Positions 9,036 to 19,250 of a stretch of DNA of 42,729 nt are shown here, piece after piece. The position numbers and the translations under genes were made by a program. Every line of letters starts with the position of its first letter. The stretch's first letter is position 1. The notes below the pieces were generated by a model. The model ran no database searches. It was given only the letters and a program-made list of their open reading frames with translations, and had not been told where the DNA came from. Origin of the DNA: Bacillota bacterium (lineage in GTDB: Bacteria > Bacillota > Sulfobacillia > RBS10-35 > JAJYVN01); assembly GCA_021803205.1 (NCBI GenBank), contig JAJZMB010000162.1, forward strand, positions 84,718 through 127,446, written 5' to 3'.

Positions 9036-9743
9036 TCACCGATCCCAGTCGAGGTCTTGGTCCGAAGCGTAGGGCAGGGTGAGGCGATCCAAGTCTGCCA
9101 GTTCCGCATCGCTGGGTACTGCTTTCTCCAGTGCCGCCAATTCCGCATCGCTGGGCCCGTCCTGGTCGGCACCGGCGTCACGGAGGGGGGGTGGCGGGGG
9201 CCGCCGCATCAAACCTCGCCCGCGCCACGGGTGATTGTCGGCTGGACGGCGGCGCGGGAGTGCAGCAGGGCGCACGGGGGCGGGCAGGGGCAGCAGGGAT
9301 ATCGGCTGCGGGCCGGTTACCCGGCGGCGGTGCGCCGCGCCGAGACGACCCCCCTCGGCGGCCGCTTCCCGGTTGCGGCGGGCGAAGTCGGCCAAGGTGG
9401 TCATAATCTCGGCCTCGGCCTCGCGTGCAATGCGCCCGCGCAGACCCGCCGCGGCAACGACTTGCCGCACCAGCGCCAGCACCTGGTCCGCTGCCGCACG
9501 CCCGGCGGCGGCGCGGCTGTAGGGGTCCGGGTGATCCCGCAACCAGGGGCGGATGCGGGGACTCTGTTCGCGCCACGCCGCTTCCTCCACCTTCCGGTCT
9601 TCAGCCCACTCCATCACCGTCAGCGCATGCTTGAGGTCGGGCCGGCGTGACACGATTTTTCGCACGGCCGCAACCGCGACCGCGACCCGCTCGCGCACAG
9701 GCAGCGGGATACCGCGTTCCATTGGAGCCTTCGCCTGCGCCAT
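9036..9743 (-). CDS. hypothetical basic protein
   Basis: The 235-residue product is Ala/Arg-rich, with a helical N-terminal two thirds and a Pro/Arg-rich stretch near 165-185. Its tail holds an internal duplication (SDAELAALEKAVP then SDAELADLDRL). No known domain is recognised. A run of G (GGGGGGGAACGAA before ATG) serves as ribosome site. It is divergent from the membrane hydrolase gene, and the two promoter-like motifs between them are arranged as an inverted repeat. It converges on the intein-helicase gene with 15 bases between the stops. Confidence 0.6.
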   Translation of the reverse strand: MAQAKAPMERGIPLPVRERVAVAVAAVRKIVSRRPDLKHALTVMEWAEDRKVEEAAWREQSPRIRPWLRDHPDPYSRAAAGRAAADQVLALVRQVVAAAGLRGRIAREAEAEIMTTLADFARRNREAAAEGGRLGAAHRRRVTGPQPISLLPLPAPVRPAALPRRRPADNHPWRGRGLMRRPPPPPLRDAGADQDGPSDAELAALEKAVPSDAELADLDRLTLPYASDQDLDWDR

Positions 9744-9775
9744 TTCGTTCCCCCCCTATGGGCGCGTCCGCTGTG

Positions 9776-9801
9776 ATCAGCGTGCAATGCGACGCGAAGC
9801 A
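9776..9801 (-). promoter_or_regulatory. two-block promoter-like motif (minus strand)
   Basis: On the minus strand CTTCGCG begins at 9799 and CACGCT follows at 9784-9779. It faces the hypothetical gene whose start is 56 bases away. Together with the plus copy it forms CGCGAAG-CAC-CTTCGCG. Confidence 0.6.
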
Positions 9802-9826
9802 CCTTCGCGCGTCGGCGCACGCTGGG
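9801..9826 (+). promoter_or_regulatory. two-block promoter-like motif
   Basis: CTTCGCG at 9803-9809, CACGCTGGG from 9818. It is 39 bases ahead of the membrane hydrolase start and back-to-back with the minus-strand copy. Confidence 0.65.
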
Positions 9827-9841
9827 TCCGAGGTGAGGACG

Positions 9842-10423
9842 ATGCGGGGCACGGCGCACCTGGTGATCGGTGCCGCTGCCGGACTGGCGGTCGGGGTTGC
9901 GCTGCATGCGCCGCTGCCGCTGGCCGGAACCGTTGGGGCAGTAAGCGGCCTGCTGCCCGACATCGACCACCAGCACAGTACCGTGGGGCGCATCGTGCCC
10001 TGGCCGGCCGTGGAGCGGCCTGGGCGCGGCGGCTTTGTGGCACACGGACGGCGGTGGTTTGGCGGGCGCGTGATATGGCATCGCGGCGAGACGCACAGCG
10101 TCGGAGCGGCCGGGCTGGCGGCGAGCATCACGGTTGGTGTGGTGAGGTTGGCGGTAGGCTGGCTGGCGGCACACGGTGTGCACTTGCATCCCTGGGCGCT
10201 GGCCGGCGTCGGCGGGACGGTGATGCTGGCCGGCTACCTGAGCCACCTGCTGGCCGACACGGTGAACCGCAGCCCGCAGATGCTGTGGTGGCCCTTCCGC
10301 CGGCGGATGGTGCACCCGCCATGGCGCGGTTGGCCGGAGGCGTCCGCCGCGGGGAGGACGGCAGAGGTGGCGGCGCAGGTCTTGGCGGTCTGTGCCGCCG
10401 TGGCCCTTCTTCCCCATCCGTGA
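9842..10423 (+). CDS. YdjM-like membrane metal-dependent hydrolase
   Basis: The 193-residue protein matches the LexA-binding inner-membrane hydrolase group (YdjM/DUF457). It begins MRGTAHLVIGAAAGLAVG. Then come GLLPDIDHQHS (residues about 38-48), HRGETHSVG (about 81-89) and YLSHLLADTVN (about 130-140). These conserved His/Asp motifs lie between three or four membrane helices. The reaction in this family is not established, so only the name is transferred. The ATG at 9842 has GAGGTGAGGACG before it. A start at 9758 would give an N-terminal extension that runs across the divergent promoter region, so I rejected it. The ParM-like gene follows. Confidence 0.8.
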   Translation: MRGTAHLVIGAAAGLAVGVALHAPLPLAGTVGAVSGLLPDIDHQHSTVGRIVPWPAVERPGRGGFVAHGRRWFGGRVIWHRGETHSVGAAGLAASITVGVVRLAVGWLAAHGVHLHPWALAGVGGTVMLAGYLSHLLADTVNRSPQMLWWPFRRRMVHPPWRGWPEASAAGRTAEVAAQVLAVCAAVALLPHP

Positions 10424-10448
10424 TGCCGGCGCACGGTGCCCGGCGCAC

Positions 10449-10474
10449 GGCTTCGCGGCGTGCCGTAGCCTGGG
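10449..10474 (+). promoter_or_regulatory. two-block promoter-like motif
   Basis: CTTCGCG at 10451-10457 and TAGCCTGGG from 10466, 50 bases ahead of the ParM-like start. The flanks ACGGC/GCCGT can also pair. Confidence 0.65.
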
Positions 10475-10500
10475 ATCATCGTGGAGGAGGCGAGTCAAGG

Positions 10501-11457
10501 ATGCAAGCAGTCGGGATCGACGTGGGTTACGGCGTAACGAAGTGGGTGGGGCCGCTGGGTTACGGCAGCACACCCTCGGTGTGGTCTGCGGCCCGCGAAG
10601 ACGGTGCGGCGTGGGGCATGCGCGGGACGCGGCGGCTGCTGGTGGACGGAAAGGCGGTCTGCGTCGGCACGGACGCGGAGGCACCGCCCGACGCGCACCG
10701 CCCTTTCGGCGATGGTAGGCTGGCGGACCCTGAGGCGCTGCCCCTGCTGGGCGCGGCGCTTTGGGCTACAGGGGTCCAGGGGGATATCGCACTTGGATCA
10801 GGGATGCCGCTGGGCCGATTCGCGCAGGAACGCGAGTCCGCCAGGGCGGCGCTTGAAGGGCGCACCTTGCACCTGGGCGACGGGACGCACGAGACGGTGG
10901 TGCGCATCGCCCGCCTGGTGCTGCGACCCCAGGGTGTTGGCGCGGCGCTCTGGCTGCTGGCGAACGGGCTGCTGTCGGGGGATGGCCTTGGGACAGTGAT
11001 CGACGTGGGGACGCGGACGACGGACGTGGTGACGCTTGACCTGGGCGACGGCCATCCGGTGATGTCTTTGTGTTGGTCCTCGGCGGTTGGCCTGGCGACG
11101 GCCGGTGAGGCCCTTGCTGCCGATGCGGCGCGTGAGGTCGGCTGGAGCCCGCCGCCGGACCTGTGCACGGCTGCGTTGGCGGGTCGGGCGGTGCGTTGGC
11201 ACTCACAGCCCCTGCCTGCCCCCGCGCCGTACCTGGACGCGCTGGCCAACGGCGTGCGTGCCGACGTGCGTCGGCACATGGGCGATGCGGCAGGCCGCGT
11301 GTCTGCGGTGGCCCTGGTCGGCGGTGGATGCGCACTGCTTGGCGACCGTCTGCACGGGATGCTGGGTGGCGAGGTCGTGCAACTGACCGCAGCCGAGGCG
11401 GTGCGGGCCAACGCGGAGGGATACCGGCTGGCTGCCGCCGAGGCGGCGGGGCTGTGA
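10501..11457 (+). CDS. ParM-like actin ATPase
   Basis: The 318-residue protein has the actin/Hsp70 ATPase fold signatures: GIDVGYGVTKW at the N-terminus (phosphate 1), VIDVGTRTTDVVTLD near 165 (phosphate 2) and VALVGGGCALLGD near 277 (adenosine). Plasmid ParM and Alp proteins form filaments that push sister plasmids apart. The context supports this role. A four-unit repeat array follows at once, and then a small protein that can serve as the adaptor. The ATG follows GGAGGAGGCG. The ParM subtype cannot be told from sequence alone. Confidence 0.85.
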   Translation: MQAVGIDVGYGVTKWVGPLGYGSTPSVWSAAREDGAAWGMRGTRRLLVDGKAVCVGTDAEAPPDAHRPFGDGRLADPEALPLLGAALWATGVQGDIALGSGMPLGRFAQERESARAALEGRTLHLGDGTHETVVRIARLVLRPQGVGAALWLLANGLLSGDGLGTVIDVGTRTTDVVTLDLGDGHPVMSLCWSSAVGLATAGEALAADAAREVGWSPPPDLCTAALAGRAVRWHSQPLPAPAPYLDALANGVRADVRRHMGDAAGRVSAVALVGGGCALLGDRLHGMLGGEVVQLTAAEAVRANAEGYRLAAAEAAGL

Positions 11458-11462
11458 GGGGC

Positions 11463-11774
11463 TGGGCCAGGCTTGCGGCCCTGAGAGAGTAAGGCGCAGC
11501 GGTGATTGGGGTGCACGGCTGGCCCAGGGATGCGGCGTTTGCTGGGCCAGGCTTGCGGCCCTGAGAGAGTAAGGCGCAGCGGTGATTGGGGTGCACGGCT
11601 GGCCCAGGGATGCACGGCTCCACAGGGTCGGGTGGGCCAGTTGTGCGGCACAATTCCCGCTATCGCTTGGTGCTGTAGGGCGGAAGCCTGGCCCAGGGAA
11701 CCTGTGCTCCATGGGCCAGTTGTGCGGCACAATTCCCGCTATCCCTTGGGGGCGTAAGGCGGAACCCTGGCCCA
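11463..11774 (+). repeat. four-unit array, probable centromere (parC-like)
   Basis: Four units, each bounded by TGGGCCAG and CTGGCCCA, lie at 11463-11526, 11543-11606, 11633-11695 and 11712-11774 (64, 64, 63 and 63 bases). The first two are identical to each other over 73 bases. The last two are near-identical and contain the palindrome TTGTGCGGCACAA. The two types share ends but not centres. The position between the actin gene and the adaptor-like gene suggests the centromere of a type II partition system. A structured RNA leader is the alternative. Confidence 0.75.
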
Positions 11775-11795
11775 GCGAGAGGCGGCGATGCGGGG

Positions 11796-12065
11796 ATGGC
11801 CGAGGATGATATGCGGCTGCGGGTACGGGTGAGACGTGGTACGGCGGTCTACCGGACGCTGGAGGCATACCCGTCGTCGGATCGGGCGCAGATGCTGGTA
11901 GCCCTGGCCGAGGCGGCGTTGGGCAGCGGGGCGGCAACCCTGGCCGATGCGGCGCTGGCCCTGGCGGCGGCGTTAGCCCAGGGCGGGGTGCAGAGCGCGT
12001 CGGGGCGGGAGACGGCGGGTGCGGCCGAGGTGCAGAGACGCACACTCTCCGCTGCCTGGGAGTGA
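11796..12065 (+). CDS. small ParR-like DNA-binding adaptor
   Basis: The 89-residue protein starts with a short strand-like segment (RLRVRVRRGT). A helix-turn-helix-like part with LEAYPSSDRAQMLVALAEAAL follows, as in ribbon-helix-helix ParR proteins, which bind the centromere and cap the actin filament. It has a helical Ala-rich tail. Family membership is inferred from size, layout and position just after the actin gene and its repeat array. The ATG at 11796 has only a distant GAGAGG. The ATG at 11811, preceded by CCGAGG, is a good alternative start. Confidence 0.55.
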   Translation: MAEDDMRLRVRVRRGTAVYRTLEAYPSSDRAQMLVALAEAALGSGAATLADAALALAAALAQGGVQSASGRETAGAAEVQRRTLSAAWE

Positions 12066-12069
12066 CACC

Positions 12070-12336
12070 CCGACCGAGAGCGGAGCCGGTCGGAGAGGGG
12101 GCGGCGGGCGTCACGGCGGGGGGGGCCGCCCGTAGCGCCGCCATCCCCGGTTCCATCCCTCCCATCCCAGGCCCATCCCAACCAAGCACCCCCTGCCGTG
12201 ATGCCCTGGACACCGACCGAGAGCGGAGCCGGTCGGTGCGCGTCGGGGGAGAGGGCACCAGGGGCACGAGCCCCCCGCCATCCCCGGTCCCATGCCGCCA
12301 TCCCAGCCCCATCCCAGGCCCCATCCCAACCAAGCA
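12070..12336 (+). repeat. two imperfect 120-bp direct repeats
   Basis: Each copy begins with an identical 24-base dyad (stem CCGACC/GGTCGG) at 12070-12093 and 12213-12236, and ends with CCCATCCCAACCAAGCA near 12188 and 12336. The middles have drifted. Confidence 0.8.
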
Positions 12337-12370
12337 GGATAAGGGGAGGTGCGCTACCGCGCACCACACA

Positions 12371-12389
12371 GCGCAGGCAAAGCCTGCGC
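12371..12389 (+). other. perfect hairpin
   Basis: GCGCAGGC-AAA-GCCTGCGC, an 8-bp stem with a three-base loop and no T tract. It may be a transfer-origin hairpin or an end signal for the small upstream gene. Confidence 0.6.
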
Positions 12390-12490
12390 GGGCATGGGGC
12401 AGTAAGTGAACCGGGCGGGGAGGGGGGGCGGTGCGCGAGGCGGTGCGGGAGGCAGCGGCTGAGATGCGGATTCGGCCACCGTGCGACGCC

Positions 12491-12620
12491 CTGTGCTTAG
12501 AGGCACAAGGCTTTCCAGGAGCACCGCGGGCGCACCTCTAGGAGGTGCGGGTAGCAGGTGCGCGGGGCGCTCTGTGCTTAGAGGCACAACGGCTTCAAGG
12601 ATTCCTCCGGGCGCACCTCT
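12491..12620 (+). repeat. two 49-base units with conserved ends
   Basis: Units at 12491-12539 and 12572-12620 share CTGTGCTTAGAGGCACAA at the left and CGGGCGCACCTCT at the right, with different centres. The left end contains the small dyad TGTGC/GCACA. The first unit is followed by a CACCTC-TAG-GAGGTG hairpin. They may be relaxosome or replication protein sites. Confidence 0.75.
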
Positions 12621-12640
12621 GGCCGATGCGGTGCAGTGGG

Positions 12641-12666
12641 GGCTTCGCAGACAGCGGTAGGTTGGA
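12641..12666 (+). promoter_or_regulatory. two-block promoter-like motif
   Basis: CTTCGCA at 12643-12649 and TAGGTTGG from 12658. It precedes the RHH-relaxase operon by 70 bases, longer than elsewhere. A GTGGGG/CCCCAC hairpin lies in the predicted leader. Confidence 0.55.
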
Positions 12667-12712
12667 TGCGGGGTGGGGTGCCCCCCACAAAACGGCAAAA
12701 GGAGTGAGGGGA

Positions 12713-13111
12713 TTGGAAGCATTCACTATTCGTCTGCAAGAGGCGGACGCGGCGGCGGTCCAGCAGGAGGCGAATGCCAAAAAGATCACGGCGGCCGACG
12801 TGATTAGGTCTGCGGTGCGGGAGCACATCGCGGTCGAGGAGGTGCCGCGTGTCCTGCCGTTGATTGAAATCGTTTTAGAAAAGCACCTGGACAGCATCCG
12901 CGCGATGATCTTTAAGACATTCGTCATGGCAGGAATTGGCGCATGGGAAGGAATGGCCCTGGTCGGCGATCTGACGGACATCTCTCCGCACACTTGCTTC
13001 GAGGAGTCGCGCGATCGTGCGTTGGTGGATTGGCGCAGCAAGGGCGTGTCTGAATGGTGCCGGACGGACGAGCAGTACGACCCGCCCGATGCGCCAAAGC
13101 CGGAGAAGTGA
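12713..13111 (+). CDS. ribbon-helix-helix relaxosome accessory protein
   Basis: The 132-residue protein begins LEAFTIRLQEADAAAVQQEA and continues with ITAADVIRSAVREHI, the strand-helix-helix pattern of RHH DNA-binding proteins (FTIRL strand, then two helices). In mobilisation regions such proteins bind oriT and aid the relaxase, and here the relaxase gene follows 51 bases later. The rest is helical, with a cysteine in the middle and an acidic/Pro tail. I chose the TTG at 12713 because AAAAGGAG sits 8 bases before it. A longer frame upstream would run through the 49-base repeats. Confidence 0.7.
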   Translation: MEAFTIRLQEADAAAVQQEANAKKITAADVIRSAVREHIAVEEVPRVLPLIEIVLEKHLDSIRAMIFKTFVMAGIGAWEGMALVGDLTDISPHTCFEESRDRALVDWRSKGVSEWCRTDEQYDPPDAPKPEK

Positions 13112-13118
13112 GTCGGCA

Positions 13119-13158
13119 GGGGGTGCCTCTCGGGGCACCCCCGGTGAAAGGGGGTGCC
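13119..13158 (+). promoter_or_regulatory. mutually exclusive hairpins over the relaxase ribosome site
   Basis: GGGGGTGCC (13119-13127), GGCACCCCC (13134-13142) and GGGGGTGCC again (13150-13158). The middle segment can pair perfectly with either flank. Pairing with the right arm hides the relaxase ribosome site. Pairing with the left arm frees it. The left arm begins 8 bases after the RHH gene stop, within reach of a terminating ribosome. Confidence 0.7.
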
Positions 13159-13162
13159 GGTC

Positions 13163-16213
<3,051 letters not shown>

Positions 16214-16239
16214 GGCTTCGCGGCCTGGCGCAGGCTGTG
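16214..16239 (+). promoter_or_regulatory. two-block promoter-like motif
   Basis: CTTCGCG at 16216-16222 and CAGGCT at 16231-16236, directly after the relaxase stop and 42 bases ahead of the coupling-protein start. Confidence 0.6.
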
Positions 16240-16257
16240 TCCAGGAGGGGATAGGCC

Positions 16258-18312
16258 GTGGGGGACGGGGAGACCTGGCGGGGGCTATTCGGTGAAGTGA
16301 TCGTGGCCACGCTTCTCTTCGGCGGGATTTGGCTTGCGATGTATCGGCTGTTGCACCGCTTCGTGGGCAGGTGGGCCGCCAAGTTATTTGTCCTGGTGTT
16401 GGTGCTGACGCCCGTCGCGGTGGTGGACTGGGCATCGTCGATATTCCTCTGGCTGGCCCCAAGGATGGTGTGGCCGCCGTTCCACCCGGCGCTGCCGATC
16501 AGGTACCTGGCGGCGACCATCATACGGCCGGTGAACGGCGCACCGTATGGCACGGTGCTGCTGCGGCACATTTGGATGGTGCGGCCGGAGCCTGGATTCG
16601 CGCTGTTGCAGGCGCCCTGGGTGCTGCTGGGCTTGGCCATCACCTGGCGGGTGCTGGTGGGCCCGTGGCACCTGCGGCACAGTCGATTGCGGGCGGCGAG
16701 GGCTGCGACGCACGGGAGCGCCCGTTGGCGGCGGGCATCGGAATTGGGCGAGACGATGCGCCGGACGGCGTGCGATGCCCCAACGGCGGCGGGCATCACG
16801 GTAGGGAGCGGTGGGGGGCGGGCGACGGTGACGCGGCCCGAGGTGGGCAATCCGCACCTGCTGCTGCTGGGTGCGACCAGGGCGGGGAAGTCGCGGCGGG
16901 TGATTCTCCCCACGGTGTGGTGCCTGGGGCACCGAGGCGAGTCAATGGTGTTGACGGACCCCAAGGGGGAGTTATACCAGCACAGCGCCGCTTGGTTGCG
17001 TTCGCAGGGCTACGAGGTTGTTTTGATTGACTTGCTGCGGCCGAGTCGGGGGAATCGGTGGAACCCGTTGGCGTCCGTCGTGGTGGCGCACAAAGCGGGT
17101 GACGACGAGGAGGCCAGCCGCCTGGCGTGGGAAATTGGCAATGTGTTGGCATTCGCCGAGACAGGCCAAGGCACGGACCCCATATGGCCGCAGGCGGAAG
17201 AGTCCACGATTGCGGCGCTGGCGTTGGGGGCGGCGTTGGAAGCCCCGGATGGGGCGCGGCACCCGGCGACAATGTACCGGATGCTGTCGGAGTTAGGCGG
17301 GGATGGGCATGGCGGGGTGAAGTTGGACGGCTGGTTTCGGTCGCTAACCCATGAGCACCTGGCCACCAGGGCCTACGGTACGGCGGCGCTTTCCGAGAGC
17401 CGCACGCGGTCGAGCATCTACACGGGGACCGCGGCGCATCTGCGCATCTTCGCCGATCCGGGGGTGGCCTGGCTGACGGCGGAAAGTGACCACGACCCGG
17501 CGGACGCGGGGCGGCGCAAGACGGCCATCTTCCTGTTGCTGCCCGACGAGGCGGGGGCGCGGCGACCGGTGGCGAGTCTGTATGTGGCGCAGGCATACAG
17601 CGCACTGGCCGGGGTGGCGCGGGCGAACGGCGGGAAACTGCCGGTGCCGGTGTGGTTCCTGCTGGACGAGTTTGGCAATGTCGGCAAGTTACCGGGGATT
17701 GCGGAGAAGTTGACCGTGAGCGCGGGCCGCAATATCCGGTTCCTGTTGGCGGTGCAGTCTATCGCGCAGATCGACCACATTTACGGGCCGAAAGTCCGCG
17801 AGGTGTTGACGGGAAACTGCGACACGACGCTGTTTCTGCGGGCGGCGGACCAGGACACGGCGAAATTGATCAGTGAAAAGGCGGGCACATACACGGTGCT
17901 GCAGACGAGTGTGCAGCGGCAGAGGGGGTGGGTCGGCGGCGGGACGGACAGCGGGACGGGGCGGGCGCTGTTGACCCCGGACGAGGTATTGCGCTGGCCA
18001 TTGGGTGAGTCCCTAATCCTGCAGGCGGGACAGTATCCGGCGCGGCTGCCGCTGGCCGACCTGTCGAAATGGCGGGCGGCGAACGCGGCGTTCGGCCCGG
18101 CGGAAATGCCGGCGGCGCGGTCGGTGGGAACCGTGGCTGGGTGGTGCCCGAGGGTGGAGATTGAGGACGACAAGCCCGCCGACCCGCCGCCTGCCCCTGA
18201 AGCCGCCATCCCTCCTATGGAGGAGGTCCAGGAATCCGCCGACCCGGAGGAAGCCCCCGAGGAAGCCCCAGTAGCGGCATCCCCGGCGAAAGCGTTCCGG
18301 CGGCGCGGTTAG
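16258..18312 (+). CDS. VirD4/TraG-type coupling ATPase
   Basis: The 684-residue type IV coupling protein links the relaxosome to the mating channel. Membrane helices lie near residues 14-30, 40-65 and 115-135. Walker A is GATRAGKSRR near 204, followed by the TraG-type motifs VLTDPKGELY and GNRWNPL. Walker B is WFLLDEFGNVGKLPGI near 465. A Pro/Glu-rich acidic tail follows after 620. The start is GTG, with AGGAGGGG before it. It is downstream of the relaxase and ends 18 bases before a strong intrinsic terminator, so relaxosome and coupling genes form one unit separate from the mating-pair genes. Confidence 0.93.
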   Translation: MGDGETWRGLFGEVIVATLLFGGIWLAMYRLLHRFVGRWAAKLFVLVLVLTPVAVVDWASSIFLWLAPRMVWPPFHPALPIRYLAATIIRPVNGAPYGTVLLRHIWMVRPEPGFALLQAPWVLLGLAITWRVLVGPWHLRHSRLRAARAATHGSARWRRASELGETMRRTACDAPTAAGITVGSGGGRATVTRPEVGNPHLLLLGATRAGKSRRVILPTVWCLGHRGESMVLTDPKGELYQHSAAWLRSQGYEVVLIDLLRPSRGNRWNPLASVVVAHKAGDDEEASRLAWEIGNVLAFAETGQGTDPIWPQAEESTIAALALGAALEAPDGARHPATMYRMLSELGGDGHGGVKLDGWFRSLTHEHLATRAYGTAALSESRTRSSIYTGTAAHLRIFADPGVAWLTAESDHDPADAGRRKTAIFLLLPDEAGARRPVASLYVAQAYSALAGVARANGGKLPVPVWFLLDEFGNVGKLPGIAEKLTVSAGRNIRFLLAVQSIAQIDHIYGPKVREVLTGNCDTTLFLRAADQDTAKLISEKAGTYTVLQTSVQRQRGWVGGGTDSGTGRALLTPDEVLRWPLGESLILQAGQYPARLPLADLSKWRAANAAFGPAEMPAARSVGTVAGWCPRVEIEDDKPADPPPAPEAAIPPMEEVQESADPEEAPEEAPVAASPAKAFRRRG

Positions 18313-18330
18313 GCAGGAGGTTGGAGACAG

Positions 18331-18361
18331 GCGCCAGGACGGCCTGGCGCTTTTCTTTTTG
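18331..18361 (+). terminator. intrinsic terminator
   Basis: GCGCCAGG-ACGG-CCTGGCGC followed by TTTTCTTTTT. It closes the relaxase/coupling operon. A promoter-like motif for the next gene starts immediately after the T tract. Confidence 0.95.
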
Positions 18362-18386
18362 CCTTCGCGGGCGGCTGCACGCTGGG
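18361..18386 (+). promoter_or_regulatory. two-block promoter-like motif
   Basis: CTTCGCG at 18363-18369 and CACGCTGGG from 18378. It sits directly behind a terminator and 41 bases ahead of the metalloprotease start, a strong hint that it is a promoter. Confidence 0.7.
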
Positions 18387-18403
18387 TGCGGGGTGAGGAG
18401 GAC

Positions 18404-18928
18404 GTGGAGACATACGCCGAGATTGAGGAGGCGATGCGCGGATACGGCTGTCGGGTGCGGGTTGGGGCTTGGCTGGTTGGCGGCATCAATGCGCGGATCG
18501 GGCGGGGGCGGTTGGAGGTGACGCAGGGATTCATGTCCGCGCCGGAGCCGCTGCAGCGGGTGATTCTGGCGCACGAGGCGGGGCATGTGCGGGAGCATCA
18601 CGGGTGGGTGTGTTGGGGTGCCGCGGCGGTGATTGGCGGCCTTGGCGCGGGCGTGGTGGTGGCCTGTCCGGCATGGTTGCAACCGCTTGCGGCGTGCGGC
18701 GGCATGGCTGGCGCCGTGGCGGCGCTGAGCGCGGTGATGCGCTGGCAGGAGATACGCGCGGACTCCTGGGCGGCCCGGCGGTGTGACGGCTACGCGGAGC
18801 GCCAGGCCGCGCTGCCGCGCGGTTCCCTGGAACGCGGTTGGGTGGAACGGTTAATCAGCACGCACCCTCCGGCGGGTGCGCGGGGGCTTCGCGCGAGGCG
18901 GCAAAGTAGGACGCACAGGGGGTGGTAA
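18404..18928 (+). CDS. M48-like membrane zinc metalloprotease
   Basis: The 174-residue protein carries HEAGH near residues 57-61, the zinc-binding HExxH motif. Two hydrophobic helices follow (about 68-110). RWQEIRADSWAARR then supplies the third ligand glutamate and the ExxAD feature of M48/HtpX-like peptidases. It is shorter than typical M48 enzymes and seems to keep only the core. Its place at the head of the mating-pair genes suggests maturation or turnover of a membrane component such as the pilin, which is inference. The start is uncertain: GTG 18404 fits the motif spacing, GTG 18386 and ATG 18434 are alternatives. An upstream TTG lies within the terminator T tract and was rejected. Confidence 0.72.
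   Translation: METYAEIEEAMRGYGCRVRVGAWLVGGINARIGRGRLEVTQGFMSAPEPLQRVILAHEAGHVREHHGWVCWGAAAVIGGLGAGVVVACPAWLQPLAACGGMAGAVAALSAVMRWQEIRADSWAARRCDGYAERQAALPRGSLERGWVERLISTHPPAGARGLRARRQSRTHRGW
18885..18910 (+). promoter_or_regulatory. two-block promoter-like motif
   Basis: CTTCGCG at 18887-18893 and CAAAGT at 18902-18907, inside the last codons of the metalloprotease gene and 44 bases ahead of the pilin-like start. Confidence 0.55.
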
Positions 18929-18930
18929 GG

Positions 18931-19200
18931 ATGCGTGCATGGGCGACGGATGAACACACCGCCATGCAGCACAGCCAGGCGCTGCGCAACACGATCATTT
19001 GGGGGGTGGTGGCGATCCTGGCGGGGACCCTGGTCCGTGCCGTGATCGGGGTGTTGGCGAGCAACGTCAGCGCGAGTTCGGCGGGCGGGTTCGAGAGCAC
19101 GATTATCGCGGGGCTGGGAACGATTACGGGCTGGGTGGTCGGGCTGGCGATCCCCGTGGTGGCGCTGATGGCCACGTGGCATGCACTGATGAGGGCTTGA
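18931..19200 (+). CDS. VirB2-like pilin or small membrane protein
   Basis: The 89-residue protein has two hydrophobic helices (about 25-45 and 60-85) joined by a small Ser/Gly-rich loop, and a short basic end. That is the size and layout of VirB2/TrbC-type pilins and of short Gram-positive conjugation proteins in the same genomic place. The N-terminal part is not a clear cleavable signal peptide. The ATG is two bases after the metalloprotease stop. A hairpin with a short T tract follows, so this product may be made in excess over the downstream genes. Assignment rests on topology and context only. Confidence 0.5.
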   Translation: MRAWATDEHTAMQHSQALRNTIIWGVVAILAGTLVRAVIGVLASNVSASSAGGFESTIIAGLGTITGWVVGLAIPVVALMATWHALMRA

Positions 19201-19203
19201 AGG

Positions 19204-19232
19204 CAGGGGCCTGGTCCGCCAGGCCCCTGTTT
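19204..19232 (+). terminator. hairpin, possible partial terminator
   Basis: CAGGGGCCTGG-TCCG-CCAGGCCCCTG followed by only TTT. It lies between the pilin-like gene and the VirB6-like gene, so it may let some transcripts through or stabilise the pilin message. Confidence 0.65.
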
Positions 19233-19250
19233 CCGAGGGGGGGTGATCCT

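Larger units (their letters stand above)
12066..12712. other. repeat-rich non-coding stretch, possible oriT/ori
   Basis: This 647-bp gap before the RHH-relaxase operon has no convincing gene. It contains two long imperfect repeats (12070-12336), a perfect hairpin (12371-12389), two 49-base units with conserved ends (12491-12620) and a promoter-like motif (12641-12666). Its place directly upstream of the relaxosome genes is typical of an origin of transfer, but no nick site could be recognised. Confidence 0.55.

Noticed and set aside
11463..11774. tRNA genes in the four-unit array
   Set aside because: The 8-base end stems look like acceptor stems, but unit length (63-64) and lack of D- and T-loop features exclude tRNA.
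18359..18403. Longer start of the metalloprotease at TTG 18359
   Set aside because: This start lies in the T tract of the terminator and the promoter-like motif lies downstream of it.
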